DNA of 9,947 bases from Paracoccaceae bacterium (GTDB taxonomy: Bacteria > Pseudomonadota > Alphaproteobacteria > Rhodobacterales > Rhodobacteraceae): assembly GCA_007128865.1 (NCBI GenBank), contig SKWP01000098.1:1-9947 (forward strand), read 5' to 3'. Position 1 is the stretch's first letter, and every line of letters begins with the position of its first letter. This document shows positions 1 to 7,070 of this stretch, piece after piece. The position numbers and the translations under genes are program-made. Under the pieces are notes generated by a model, which saw only the letters and a program-made list of their open reading frames with translations, was not told the origin of the DNA and ran no database searches.

Positions 1-1098
1 CAACAGCAGGTTGCCGATCCAGAAACTCATCACCAGCCCCCAGAAGAGACCCGGCTGGTTCTGCATCAGCATCGGGCCGGGAACGATCCCGTGGATCATC
101 AGCGCCCCGATCATGATTGCCATGGTCGGTGTGCCCGGAATGCCCAGGCTGAGTGTCGGAATGAACGAGGTCTGGACGGCTGCGTTGTTCGAGGCCTCGG
201 GCGCCGCGATGCCCTCGACGCGCCCGGTGCCGAACGACTGCGGGTCGCGGGACAGCTTGCGCTCGGCCGCATAGCTGGTCAGCGCCGCGACCGAGGGGCC
301 GGTGCCGGGCAGCGGCCCGAAGAGACAGCCGAACCCGGCGCCGCGCAGCATGGGAAAACCGATGCGGCGCCAATCCTCGCGCGTGGGCAGCATCGAGCGC
401 AGCGAAATCGATTGCCGCGCGCGCAGGGCCCCGGAGCGGGCCGAAAGGATGATCTCGGACAGGCCGAAAAGCCCCATGGCCACGGGAACCAGCGACAGCC
501 CGTCGATCAGCTGCGGCTGACCGAATGTGTAGCGCGCCACGCCGTCATAGATATCGATGCCGACGAGCCCGACCAGGCCGCCGAGCAGGAGCATGGCGAC
601 ATTCTTCTTCATGTCATCGGCGCCGATCGCGGCGACGGCGGCGAAACACAGCAGGATCAGTGCGAAATATTCCGCCGGGCCGAACGCCATTGCCAGACCC
701 GTGATCACCGGGCTGAGCAGCGTCAGCATGATGATCCCGATGGTGCCGCCCACGAACGAGGCGATGGTGGTGATGAACAGCGCCACCCCCGCCCGGCCGT
801 TCTGCGCCATCGGGTAGCCGTCAAGGCAGGTGATCGCATTCGAAGGCGTGCCGGGCAGGTTCAGCAGGATCGAGGCTGTCGAACCGCCATATTCGGCGCC
901 GTAATAGATACCCGCCAGCATCACGATCCCGGTCAGCGGATCGAGCGAGAAGGTCAGCGGCAGAACCAGCGCGACAGCGGCCATCGCGCCGATGCCGGGA
1001 ATGACCCCGATCGCCGTACCAAGCAGGACGCCCCCGAAACAGGCGAGCAGATTGACCGGCATCAGCGCCGTGGACAGGCCAAGGATTATGTTATCCAT
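1..1098 (-). CDS. tctA: Tripartite tricarboxylate transporter large permease TctA, operon 1 (3' end outside window)
   Basis: This is the large membrane subunit of a TTT carboxylate importer, working with TctB and a periplasmic TctC receptor. Read on the minus strand from the ATG at 1098, the frame stays open for 366 codons to the window edge, with no stop. TctA proteins are about 500 residues, so roughly the last 130 are missing. The start reads MDNIILGLSTALMPVNLLAC. Both family half-repeats are present: GVIPGIG and later LLNLPGTPSNAITCLDGYPM near the start (the latter split as NLPGTP and LDGYP), then GPLPGTGPS, IAAPEASNNA and LGIPGTPTM in the second half. The last visible residues, FWGLVMSFWIGNLLL, align with the same segment of the second TctA in this window. 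The start lies 3 bp after the tctB1 stop, implying translational coupling. The RBS is weak (GGCGG). The substrate is unknown. The family call is very secure. Confidence 0.96.
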   Translation of the reverse strand, partial: MDNIILGLSTALMPVNLLACFGGVLLGTAIGVIPGIGAMAAVALVLPLTFSLDPLTGIVMLAGIYYGAEYGGSTASILLNLPGTPSNAITCLDGYPMAQNGRAGVALFITTIASFVGGTIGIIMLTLLSPVITGLAMAFGPAEYFALILLCFAAVAAIGADDMKKNVAMLLLGGLVGLVGIDIYDGVARYTFGQPQLIDGLSLVPVAMGLFGLSEIILSARSGALRARQSISLRSMLPTREDWRRIGFPMLRGAGFGCLFGPLPGTGPSVAALTSYAAERKLSRDPQSFGTGRVEGIAAPEASNNAAVQTSFIPTLSLGIPGTPTMAIMIGALMIHGIVPGPMLMQNQPGLFWGLVMSFWIGNLLL

Positions 1099-1101
1099 GA
1101 T

Positions 1102-1527
1102 CTAACCGCCAAATGCCCTCATCGGCAGGCCGAGACCCTTCGCGAAGATCAGCCAGACCAGCGCGGCAAAGCCCGCGGCAAAGACCACGAACCGGGCATG
1201 GCCCCGTTCGCTCTGCCCCAGATAGGCGATCACCATGCTGACCAGGACTGCCGGGACAAGGCCGAGACGCTCGACCGTCGCGGCAAAGAACACCACCGCG
1301 GCAGAGATGGCGATCAGGGGACGCCATTGCACCGCGGTTCCCCCGATCCGCCGGCGCCATGTATCGACCAGCCCCCAGGCCGCCACCGCTGTCAGCAGGC
1401 CTGACAGCAGCAGCGGCAGATGCGCAGAGCCGATACGCGGCCCCGAACCCCAGCCGAAGCCGAGCGCCAGCCAGAACGCAACCGCGCCCACGGCACCCAG
1501 CATCCCCCAGCTTGCAAGGCCTGCCAT
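1102..1527 (-). CDS. tctB: Tripartite tricarboxylate transporter small permease TctB, operon 1
   Basis: This 141-residue protein is the small membrane subunit of the TTT system. Hydrophobic stretches at about residues 6-26, 36-54, 70-104 (a helical pair) and 111-128 fit the usual four to five membrane segments. The C-terminal GLGLPM motif is typical of TctB. The ATG at 1527 was chosen because a strong Shine-Dalgarno, GGGAGGAG (complement of 1538..1545), lies 10 nt upstream. The open frame continues to 1701, but that extension is an arginine- and proline-rich shadow overlapping tctC1. The gene lies between tctC1 (55-bp gap) and tctA1 (3-bp gap) in the standard C-B-A order. TctB is poorly conserved, so the call rests on topology, motif and position together. 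Confidence 0.93.
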   Translation of the reverse strand: MAGLASWGMLGAVGAVAFWLALGFGWGSGPRIGSAHLPLLLSGLLTAVAAWGLVDTWRRRIGGTAVQWRPLIAISAAVVFFAATVERLGLVPAVLVSMVIAYLGQSERGHARFVVFAAGFAALVWLIFAKGLGLPMRAFGG

Positions 1528-1582
1528 CTCGAGGGCTCTCCTCCCGGACGACCGCGAACGGACGGTCACCCGCCCCGGGCGG

Positions 1583-2554
1583 TCACTGCTGGAAAACGGG
1601 ATTGGCCAGGACCTCGCCCCACCAGATGTACTGGGCGGCCATGTAGTCGGCAAAGGCCTCGGGGCTTGCCGAAGGGATCGGCTCCACACCGATGGCCGCA
1701 TAGCGCGCGATCACATCCTCGTTCTGGTCCAGCGTCGACATCGCCGCAGAGAGCGCATCGACGACATCCTGCGGCAGACCCGCCGGGCCCAGCAGCCCGA
1801 ACCAGGAGCCGAGGACAAAATCATCCAGCCCTGCTTCGGCCGTGGTCGGCACATCCGGCAACAGCGCGCTGCGCGTCTCGGCGGCCAGGGCAAGCGGCCG
1901 CACCGACCCGGCGGCGATATGCGGCAGGAAGCTCGGCAGGTTGTTCATGTTGACCTGGACACGCCCGGCGACCAGATCGTTCAGCGCCTCGCCGGCGCCA
2001 CCGAAGGGAATGTGCAGCAGCTGCGAGCCGGTACGGTCGTTGTAAAGCTCCCCTGCCACATGCGCCACGGTACCCACCCCGCCGGAGGAGAAATTCATCA
2101 TCGCCCCCGCATCCGATGCGGTCAGGGCCATGAATTCCTCCAGCGTATCGGCCTGCACCGCAGGATGCACCGCAATCAGGACCGACGAGACCACCGCGGT
2201 GCTGATCGGGGTGAAATCGGCAACCGGGTCATAGCCGACATCCCGGAGGTTGGGGTTGACATTATGCGTGCCGGTGGCACCGAAAAGCAGACGATAACCG
2301 TCGGGTGCCGCTTCGGCGACAAGCGCGGCCCCGATGGTGCCGCCGCCGCCTGCACGGTTCTCGATGACAACCGGCTGGCCAAGCTCGCGCGCGAGGTGAT
2401 CGGCCGCGATCCTTGCAATGATATCGGTGTTTCCCCCGGCAGCAAAAGGCACGACGATGGTGATCGACCGGCTCGGATAATCCGCCAGCGCGGCATTTGC
2501 CGAAACCGCAAGCACCAGCGCTCCGCCGCCCAGAACCCGCTTCAGATGTTGCAT
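1583..2554 (-). CDS. tctC: TctC/Bug-family periplasmic carboxylate-binding receptor, operon 1
   Basis: This 323-residue extracytoplasmic receptor captures the substrate in the periplasm and delivers it to TctAB. A Sec signal peptide covers residues 1-24, with a hydrophobic core and likely cleavage after ALA before DYPSRS. The family signature VPFAAGGNTDIIAR is at 35-48; this loop and its aspartate belong to the ligand pocket in Bug proteins. Further family segments are the glycine loop SSGGVGTVAH (156-165), HIPFGGAGEALNDLVAGRV (181-199) and LLPDVPTTAEAGL (231-243). The start at 2554 is supported by GGGAGG (complement of 2561..2566). An upstream in-frame start at 2662 would bury the signal peptide and is rejected. 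It is the first gene of the leftward operon and is divergent from the tandem-HTH LysR gene, its likely regulator. The ligand cannot be predicted from sequence. Confidence 0.96.
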   Translation of the reverse strand: MQHLKRVLGGGALVLAVSANAALADYPSRSITIVVPFAAGGNTDIIARIAADHLARELGQPVVIENRAGGGGTIGAALVAEAAPDGYRLLFGATGTHNVNPNLRDVGYDPVADFTPISTAVVSSVLIAVHPAVQADTLEEFMALTASDAGAMMNFSSGGVGTVAHVAGELYNDRTGSQLLHIPFGGAGEALNDLVAGRVQVNMNNLPSFLPHIAAGSVRPLALAAETRSALLPDVPTTAEAGLDDFVLGSWFGLLGPAGLPQDVVDALSAAMSTLDQNEDVIARYAAIGVEPIPSASPEAFADYMAAQYIWWGEVLANPVFQQ

Positions 2555-2768
2555 GGTAGTCCTCCCTTTACAGCCCGCCCTTGATGCCGGAGCGCATCGC
2601 GGTTTGCCATTCCAATCTGTCGCGATGTGTTGCGTTCTGCTTATGTCAGGCCGCGGGCACAAGGGGCTTCAGGGACACGAACCGGAAAGATACCGGATTG
2701 CCGGGAAACCCGGCCTGTTGCATTATTTTCGACATGCGAGGCAAACTCTGCCGGGATGCGGGGCCGTC
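2555..2768. promoter_or_regulatory. Divergent control region between tctC1 and the tandem-HTH LysR gene
   Basis: This 214-bp spacer must hold the promoters of both the leftward tctCBA1 operon and the rightward regulator. Three structures are visible. A 7-bp inverted repeat CATCGCG (2595-2601) / CGCGATG (2621-2627) spans 33 bp. CCGGGAAACCCGG is a perfect dyad at 2701-2713. CCGG-N7-CCGG lies just upstream at 2682-2696. Either of the first two could be an operator; neither has been matched to a known site. No convincing leftward -35/-10 pair was found. Several longer in-frame starts for the LysR gene run back through this region, but they have no LysR-like content. Confidence 0.55.
2698..2726 (+). 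promoter_or_regulatory. Candidate sigma-70 promoter for the tandem-HTH LysR gene
   Basis: TTGCCG (2698-2703) and CATTAT (2721-2726) are spaced by 17 bp and each match the sigma-70 consensus at 4 of 6 positions. The site lies 42 bp before the LysR start. The perfect dyad CCGGGAAACCCGG (2701-2713) covers the end of the -35 and part of the spacer, so a bound regulator would block the promoter, as in autorepression. This is inference from spacing and position only. Confidence 0.3.
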
Positions 2769-3989
2769 ATGACGATTTCCGGGCGCGGAGCATCGATCAG
2801 CCTGCGGCACCTGCGCGCCCTTGCGGCCGTATGCGCGACCGGCAGTTTCACCAGCGCCGGGGCGCGGCTGCGCCGGTCGGTTTCCGCGGTGTCCCGGTCG
2901 GTGGCCCTGCTCGAGGCATACTTCGGCCACAGCCTTCTGGACCGGGGCGCCGCCCGGGTCGTCCCCACGACCGAAGGCGCCGCCGTTGCCAGGCGCTGCG
3001 CAACCATCCGGGCCGAGCTGCGCCACTGCCGCCCCCAGATCACCCGCTATCCCGGCGCGCGGGTATCCGGCAGCTCTGCCCTGTTCGGCATGCTGATCGA
3101 CAGCATTCACCTGCACGCGCTTGTTGCGGTGCGCGATTTCCGCTCGGTCCAGCGCGCGGCAAATGCGCTCGGCGTGTCACAGGCGGCCGTTTCCTATTCG
3201 CTCCGGGTTCTGGAAACCGATGCCGGTGCGGCGCTCTTCATACGTCTTCCGACCGGCATGACCCCGACCCCGACAGGCGAGAATGTGGCGATGACGGCCC
3301 GGCGTGTCCTGGCCGAAATGTCGCGCATGCTCGACGATGTGCGCTCGGCAAGGGGGCCGTCATCCGGGCAGGTCCAGATCGGCGCGCTGGCCTATTCGCG
3401 CAGTGCCGTGCTGCCGCAGGCGATCGGGCGCATGCTCGAAAGGCACCCGGAGATCTCGATCAGGACCGTCGAGGGCCATATCGACCAGCTGATTGCCGCG
3501 CTGCACGGCGGCGATCTCGATGCCCTGCTCTGCGCCCTGCCCGAAAAGAGCCATCTGGACGGCATCCTGGTCGAGCCTTTCGTCCGCGACCGGCTGGGGC
3601 TGTTCGTGCGCCGCGGCCATCCGCTCGTGCGGCGCGGCCGGATCCGCCCTGAAGAGATGCTTGCCCATGAATTCATCCTGCCCCCGGCGGGCACGATGAC
3701 GCGCAACCTGCTGGAAAGATATTTCCTGGCCCAGGGCCTGCCGGTGCCGCAAGGGCGCGTCGAGACAAGCTCGGACGCGCTGGTGCGCGCGCTGCTCACC
3801 AGCTCCGACCTGATCGCCTTCCGGACCTTGCGCCAGTTCGGCAATGACCCCGCCGGCGCCGTCGTTCCCCTGGACATCACGGTGCCGCTGCCGGAACGCG
3901 ACATCTGTGTGTTGCGCAGATCCGGCGCGCATCCGACTGCAGCACTGGACAGGTTTCTCGATCTGGTCCGCGAATGCGCGCGCAGCTGA
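2769..3989 (+). CDS. LysR-type transcriptional regulator with two tandem N-terminal HTH domains
   Basis: The product is 406 residues, against about 300 for a normal LysR regulator. The extra length is a second DNA-binding domain. HTH 1 covers about 11-75 (SLRHLRALAAVCATGSFTSA, then SVSAVSRSVALLEA and TTEGAAVAR). A linker of about 37 residues follows. HTH 2 covers about 113-172 (IHLHALVAVRDFRSVQRAAN, then GVSQAAVSYSLRVLE and TPTPTGENV). The effector-binding domain runs from about 199 (GQVQIGALAYSRSAVLPQAI) to 400, with GDLDALLCALP and the RRGHPL segment typical of the family. HTH 2 looks closer to the LysR consensus (SQAAVSYSLRVLE). HTH 1 is more diverged (SVSAVSRSVALLE) but keeps the fold pattern. 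The ATG at 2769 begins 10 residues before HTH 1; its RBS is weak. The gene is divergent from tctCBA1, which it probably controls. It may dimerise to present four HTH units (inference). Confidence 0.9.
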   Translation: MTISGRGASISLRHLRALAAVCATGSFTSAGARLRRSVSAVSRSVALLEAYFGHSLLDRGAARVVPTTEGAAVARRCATIRAELRHCRPQITRYPGARVSGSSALFGMLIDSIHLHALVAVRDFRSVQRAANALGVSQAAVSYSLRVLETDAGAALFIRLPTGMTPTPTGENVAMTARRVLAEMSRMLDDVRSARGPSSGQVQIGALAYSRSAVLPQAIGRMLERHPEISIRTVEGHIDQLIAALHGGDLDALLCALPEKSHLDGILVEPFVRDRLGLFVRRGHPLVRRGRIRPEEMLAHEFILPPAGTMTRNLLERYFLAQGLPVPQGRVETSSDALVRALLTSSDLIAFRTLRQFGNDPAGAVVPLDITVPLPERDICVLRRSGAHPTAALDRFLDLVRECARS

Positions 3990-3997
3990 GCCTCAGC
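3985..3997. terminator. Short palindrome over the two convergent LysR stop codons
   Basis: The two LysR genes end tail to tail with 3 bp between their TGA codons. The junction reads GCTGAGCCTCAGC, which folds as a 5-bp stem with a 3-nt loop and holds both stops in its arms. There is no T-tract on either side and the stem is short, so it may be a weak bidirectional terminator or chance symmetry created by two TGA codons facing each other. Confidence 0.25.
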
Positions 3998-4934
3998 CAT
4001 CCGGTTGCGCCGCCGCCTGCCCCGCATTCCGGGCCGGAAGATGGGCCATCATCTCTGCCCTGACCAGATCGACCATGCTGTCGGCGAACCCCGATCGCGG
4101 ATGGCGAAGCGGAAACACCACGCCATAGCGGTAGTCGATCGGCGACACGAACGGGCGCATCGTGACTCCCATGGGCTGGAACCTGCGCGCGGTGAACGGA
4201 TCGACGATACCCACCCCGAGGCCTTCGGCGACATAGGAGCTGACGGCAACCACCGTCTGCGCCTCGATGGCCAGGTTCATGTGCAGCCCCTTGCTGCGGA
4301 ACAGCGTGCCCAGCCGGGCCGGGGTCAGGTTGTCGGCCGGCAGGGCGACCATTTCGACACCGTCCAGATCCTGCGGATGAATCTCGGCAAGCCGGGTCAG
4401 CGGGTGGCCATGGGGCAGGATGCAGACAGCCGGCACCCGCACCAGCGGCAGCAGCGCCTCCTCGGCATATTCGATCGGCAGCATCGTCACTGCCAGATCG
4501 AAATTCTGTTCGTTGATCCAGCGCCGGTTATCGCGCCGCACCACGATCTCGGTCGATACCTTGACGCCCGAATATCGCTTGCGGAATTCCGCGACGGCCG
4601 GCGGCAGCACCCCGAAGGCCATCGCGGTATTCGCCACCAGGCGCAGCGTCAGCGCGGCACTTCGCGGCGCGGTGCGCAAGGCGTTGTCCAGCGTATCGAG
4701 CCGCGCCAGTGTCTCTTCGGCCTCGCTGAACAGCCATGCCGCATGGCGTGTCGGGACAAGACGGCCCCTGTGCCGATCGAACAGCGCGACACCGGCGCGT
4801 TGCTCGAGATCGCGGATCAGGCGACTGACCGCCGGCTGGCTGAGATGCATGGCCCTGGCCGCGCGCGTCGTTGTTCCGGCAAGCATCACGGCCCGGAAAG
4901 CTTCCAGCTGCTTGAGGTTCAGACGCCACGCCAT
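3993..4934 (-). CDS. LysR-type transcriptional regulator, divergent from the decarboxylase-TTT operon
   Basis: This standard-length LysR regulator has 313 residues. The winged HTH is at about 6-65, with NLKQLEAFRAVMLAGTTTRA followed by HLSQPAVSRLIRDLEQRAGV and the wing segment RGRLVPTRHA. The GTTTRAA-SQPAVSRLI style resembles the NocR/OccR/GbpR branch. The effector domain runs from about 95 to 296, with FDLAVTMLP (145-153), CILPHGHPL (171-179) and AEGLGVGIVDPF (236-247). The start at 4934 places the first conserved residues directly after MAWRL. An alternative ATG at 4958 would add 8 residues but falls inside the predicted operator and lacks a better RBS. The open frame runs on to 6188 only as an antisense shadow. 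By position, it should activate the rightward operon with its substrate as co-inducer and repress its own gene through the site at 4942-4960 (inference). Confidence 0.93.
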   Translation of the reverse strand: MAWRLNLKQLEAFRAVMLAGTTTRAARAMHLSQPAVSRLIRDLEQRAGVALFDRHRGRLVPTRHAAWLFSEAEETLARLDTLDNALRTAPRSAALTLRLVANTAMAFGVLPPAVAEFRKRYSGVKVSTEIVVRRDNRRWINEQNFDLAVTMLPIEYAEEALLPLVRVPAVCILPHGHPLTRLAEIHPQDLDGVEMVALPADNLTPARLGTLFRSKGLHMNLAIEAQTVVAVSSYVAEGLGVGIVDPFTARRFQPMGVTMRPFVSPIDYRYGVVFPLRHPRSGFADSMVDLVRAEMMAHLPARNAGQAAAQPDG

Positions 4935-4941
4935 CGCCGGC

Positions 4942-4960
4942 CTATACCAAAACGGCATAG
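4942..4960. promoter_or_regulatory. LysR-box operator between the LysR gene and the decarboxylase-TTT operon
   Basis: CTATACC-AAAAC-GGCATAG is a 7-5-7 inverted repeat with 6 of 7 arm positions matching. It contains the LysR-family T-N11-A pattern (T at 4945, A at 4957) in the common ATAC-N7-GCAT form. It ends 8 bp before the start codon of the LysR gene and about 130 bp before the operon start. That position fits autoregulation plus activation of the divergent operon from a distance. The pattern and location are seen in the sequence; the binding protein is inferred. Confidence 0.6.
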
Positions 4961-5026
4961 CATTAACAGCAACCTGAATTTGCGGGAAGGGTGGTTCTGT
5001 GCCATCCTCCGGGCCTCTGCGCGCAT

Positions 5027-5054
5027 CGTCCGGACTGAATCGGCGGCCCGGACG
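5027..5054 (+). other. Inverted repeat upstream of the decarboxylase-like gene
   Basis: Arms CGTCCGG (5027-5033) and CCGGACG (5048-5054) are perfect complements separated by 14 nt. They end 36 bp before the decarboxylase ATG. If the transcript starts upstream, this would be a 5' leader stem-loop. It could equally be a second protein-binding dyad. No clear -35/-10 pair was found for the rightward operon in 4935..5090. Confidence 0.3.
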
Positions 5055-5090
5055 GCGTTGCCCGCCCAACAGCAGAAGGAACCGGTTTTC

Positions 5091-6008
5091 ATGGCCGAAC
5101 CGCTTACGCTGCGATGTGCCATCGGGAAAACGCCCGAAGTCGTTCCGATCCGGAAGGGGCAGGCTGCCTCTGACCGGATCGCGTTCGACCTCGTGGAGGT
5201 CAACCCGCTGCCCCCCGCCTTTCGCCGCATGATCCGCGACATGGAGTTCGACCTGACAGAGATGCCGGTCGTCACCCTGGCACAGGCGCGGGAACGCGGC
5301 GTGCCCATCACCGGCCTGCCGCTGCCGGTCACGCGCGGGTTCCATCATGGCTCGCTGCTCTGTCCGGAAGACTCCGACATCCGCGGCCCTGCCGATCTCG
5401 TCGGGCGCCGGATTGCGGTACGCTCTTTCCCGCAGACGACGGGCGTCTGGGTGCGCGGCATTCTGGACCGTGAATACGGCATCAAGCCCGAGCAGACCCG
5501 CTGGGTGGTGCAGGAAGACGCGCATGTGCTGGATTATGCCGAACCCGAATATGTCTCCTATGCCGAACCCGGGCAAAGCCTGCTCGATCTGCTGAAATCG
5601 GGTGCGGTGGATGCCATCACGGGCTTCAAGGGCAGCCTCGACGGGCTGCGGTCGGTCATCCCGGACGCAGACAGCGCCGCGGGCGCATGGTTCGAACGCA
5701 CGGGCGTCTTTCCGGTGAACCATGTGCTCGCCCTGCGCAGCGACCTGCTTGAAAAGGCCCCCTGGCTTGTCGCGGAACTCGTGGATGTCTTCAGCCGGTC
5801 TCTCGGGATGGCCCGTGCCGACGGAAGCCTCGTAACCCCGGTCCCCGCCGCACTCAGGGATCTGCCGCTGCACAGCTACAGCTTTTCCGCAAACCGGCCA
5901 TCGGTCCAGATGCTGCTCGATTTCGCCTTCGACCAGCAGCTGTTCCGGCAGCGCTGGCAGGCAGCCGACCTGTTCCCGGAATTCCTGGCACAGGAGATCC
6001 CGGACTGA
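5091..6008 (+). CDS. 4,5-dihydroxyphthalate decarboxylase family protein (cytosolic, SBP-like fold)
   Basis: This 305-residue protein has no signal peptide and is therefore probably cytosolic. It matches the 4,5-dihydroxyphthalate decarboxylase (Pht5) family, which shares a fold with periplasmic binding proteins of the NMT1/THI5 type. Family segments seen in order are FRRMIRDMEFDLTEMPVVTL (44-63), VPITGLPLPVTRGFHHGSLL (71-90), DLVGRRIAVRSF with TGVWVRGILDREYG (102-130), LLKSGAVDAI (167-176), GVFPVNHVLALRSDLLEKAP (205-224) with PWLVAEL, and a C-terminal NRPSVQMLLDFAFDQQLF segment. The ATG at 5091 has AGAAGGA about 10 nt upstream. Known members remove a carboxyl group from dihydroxyphthalate on the way to protocatechuate. 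Many relatives are annotated only as substrate-binding proteins, so the reaction here is not proven. It leads an operon with TTT genes (88 bp to tctC2), suggesting it acts on the imported compound or a product of it. Confidence 0.85.
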   Translation: MAEPLTLRCAIGKTPEVVPIRKGQAASDRIAFDLVEVNPLPPAFRRMIRDMEFDLTEMPVVTLAQARERGVPITGLPLPVTRGFHHGSLLCPEDSDIRGPADLVGRRIAVRSFPQTTGVWVRGILDREYGIKPEQTRWVVQEDAHVLDYAEPEYVSYAEPGQSLLDLLKSGAVDAITGFKGSLDGLRSVIPDADSAAGAWFERTGVFPVNHVLALRSDLLEKAPWLVAELVDVFSRSLGMARADGSLVTPVPAALRDLPLHSYSFSANRPSVQMLLDFAFDQQLFRQRWQAADLFPEFLAQEIPD

Positions 6009-6017
6009 CCAAGGCGA

Positions 6018-6053
6018 TCCGGAACGCAGCGTCATGGCAGACGCTTGCCCGGA
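6018..6053 (+). other. Hairpin between the decarboxylase-like gene and tctC2
   Basis: The inner arms AGCGTC (6028-6033) and GACGCT (6040-6045) pair perfectly around a 6-nt loop. The outer arms TCCGG (6018-6022) and CCGGA (6049-6053) pair across a 5/3-nt internal loop. The structure begins 10 bp after the decarboxylase stop and ends 43 bp before tctC2. There is no U-tract. It may be an mRNA processing or stability element, or a weak attenuator. Confidence 0.4.
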
Positions 6054-6096
6054 AAGACGAAACGACGCCGAAAATCTGCGCATGAGGGAGGAGATT

Positions 6097-7053
6097 ATGC
6101 GAAACGTTCTCTGGGCCGTCGCTGCTGCGACGGCCATCACTGCCGGGCCTGCATGGGCAGCGTCCGATTTCCCCACCCGTCCGGTCACGCTGGTCGTGCC
6201 TTTCCCGGCCGGAGGCGCCGTCGATATCGTCGGCCGCTACCTGTCCGACAAGCTTGCGGCCGAATGGGGACAGCCCGTCATCGTCCAGAACCAGCCGGGC
6301 GCCGGGACAAGCATCGGCTCGCTGCAGGTCTCGATGGCAGAGGCGGACGGCTACACGCTGCTGCTGAACTCCAGCTCGTTTCTGATGAATGCCGCGGTCA
6401 GTGCCGACCTGCCCTATGATCTGGTCGAGGATTTCACCCATATCAACATGGTCGGCGGTGTCCCGCTGGTCCTGTCGGCCGGTCCGTCCCTGAACGCGAC
6501 CAGTTTCGAAGGGCTGGTTGCCGTCTCGGCACAGCGCCCGGTCACCTATGCGACCGCCGGCGTCGGCACGATCAACCAGTTTGCCTCGGAACTGCTCGGC
6601 GGGGAGGCCGGCCTGAACCTGATCGCGGTGCACTACCCCGGCGGCGCGGCAGCCTTGACGGATGTGATCGGCGGCCATGTCGATTTCTTCTATTCCAGCA
6701 TGATCCAGGCCCTGCCCCATATCGAGGCAGGCAGCCTGTCGGCGATCGTGATCAGCAGCGCGGAACGCAATGCCGCCCTGCCGGATACGCCGACGGTGGG
6801 CGAACTCGGCTTTCCCGACGCCGCCATGAGCCAGTGGTGGGGGCTGTTCGGCCCGGCCGGTCTGAATGCGGATCTGGTGGCCAGGCTGAACGAAGACCTC
6901 GCCGGGATCCTCGCGACCGCGGAGACCGAGGCATTCTTCGCCCAGACCGGCGGCGAGCCGCTCCACATGCCCACGGATGCGTTCACCGATCTGGTCGTGA
7001 CCTCCTACCGGCAGCTGATCGACATTGCCGCAGAGCTCGGTATCACCAACTGA
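6097..7053 (+). CDS. tctC: TctC/Bug-family periplasmic carboxylate-binding receptor, operon 2
   Basis: This 318-residue periplasmic receptor belongs to the second TTT system. The signal peptide is residues 1-21 (hydrophobic MRNVLWAVAAATAITAGPA core), with likely cleavage after AWA. The family signature VPFPAGGAVDIVGR is at 34-47. Later blocks are YATAGVGTINQFASELLGG (151-169), HYPGGAAALTDVIGGHVDFF (179-198) and AALPDTPTVGELGFP (226-240). The start at 6097 is fixed by GGGAGGAG (6086-6093), which overlaps an alternative ATG at 6082; another in-frame ATG at 6034 lies in the upstream hairpin loop. Both alternatives would precede the signal peptide and are rejected. The protein is clearly diverged from tctC1, including AVD instead of NTD in the ligand loop, so different ligands are likely. 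A strong hairpin follows the gene. Confidence 0.96.
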   Translation: MRNVLWAVAAATAITAGPAWAASDFPTRPVTLVVPFPAGGAVDIVGRYLSDKLAAEWGQPVIVQNQPGAGTSIGSLQVSMAEADGYTLLLNSSSFLMNAAVSADLPYDLVEDFTHINMVGGVPLVLSAGPSLNATSFEGLVAVSAQRPVTYATAGVGTINQFASELLGGEAGLNLIAVHYPGGAAALTDVIGGHVDFFYSSMIQALPHIEAGSLSAIVISSAERNAALPDTPTVGELGFPDAAMSQWWGLFGPAGLNADLVARLNEDLAGILATAETEAFFAQTGGEPLHMPTDAFTDLVVTSYRQLIDIAAELGITN

Positions 7054-7070
7054 TCCGGCAATACCACGAA

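Noticed and set aside
91..1404. A 437-codon plus-strand open frame across the tctA1/tctB1 region
   Set aside because: It is antisense to clear TctA and TctB sequence, is full of Arg, Gln, Asp and His typical of GC-rich antisense frames, and matches no family I recognise.
1550..1584. Inverted repeats GACCG/CGGTC and GACCGC/GCGGTC in the tctC1-tctB1 gap
   Set aside because: The arms are only 5-6 bp with long or competing loops, and one overlaps the tctC1 stop; too weak to annotate as a defined element.
1235..2584. 449-codon plus-strand open frame opposite tctB1 and tctC1
   Set aside because: It is an antisense shadow of tctB1 and tctC1; composition is Arg/His/Gly-rich with no recognisable domain.
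2553..2768. Longer start (72 extra codons) for the tandem-HTH LysR protein
   Set aside because: The extra residues show no domain, overlap the tctC1 start and would use the divergent control region as coding sequence; a candidate promoter lies at 2698-2726.
4005..5090. Upstream extension of the decarboxylase frame across the LysR gene
   Set aside because: It is antisense to the LysR coding region; the family match begins only after the ATG at 5091, which has its own RBS.
4935..6188. Long upstream extension (over 400 codons) of the minus-strand LysR frame through the decarboxylase gene
   Set aside because: The extension is antisense to a well-matched decarboxylase-family gene and lacks any domain; LysR homology starts only at about 4919, just after the ATG at 4934.
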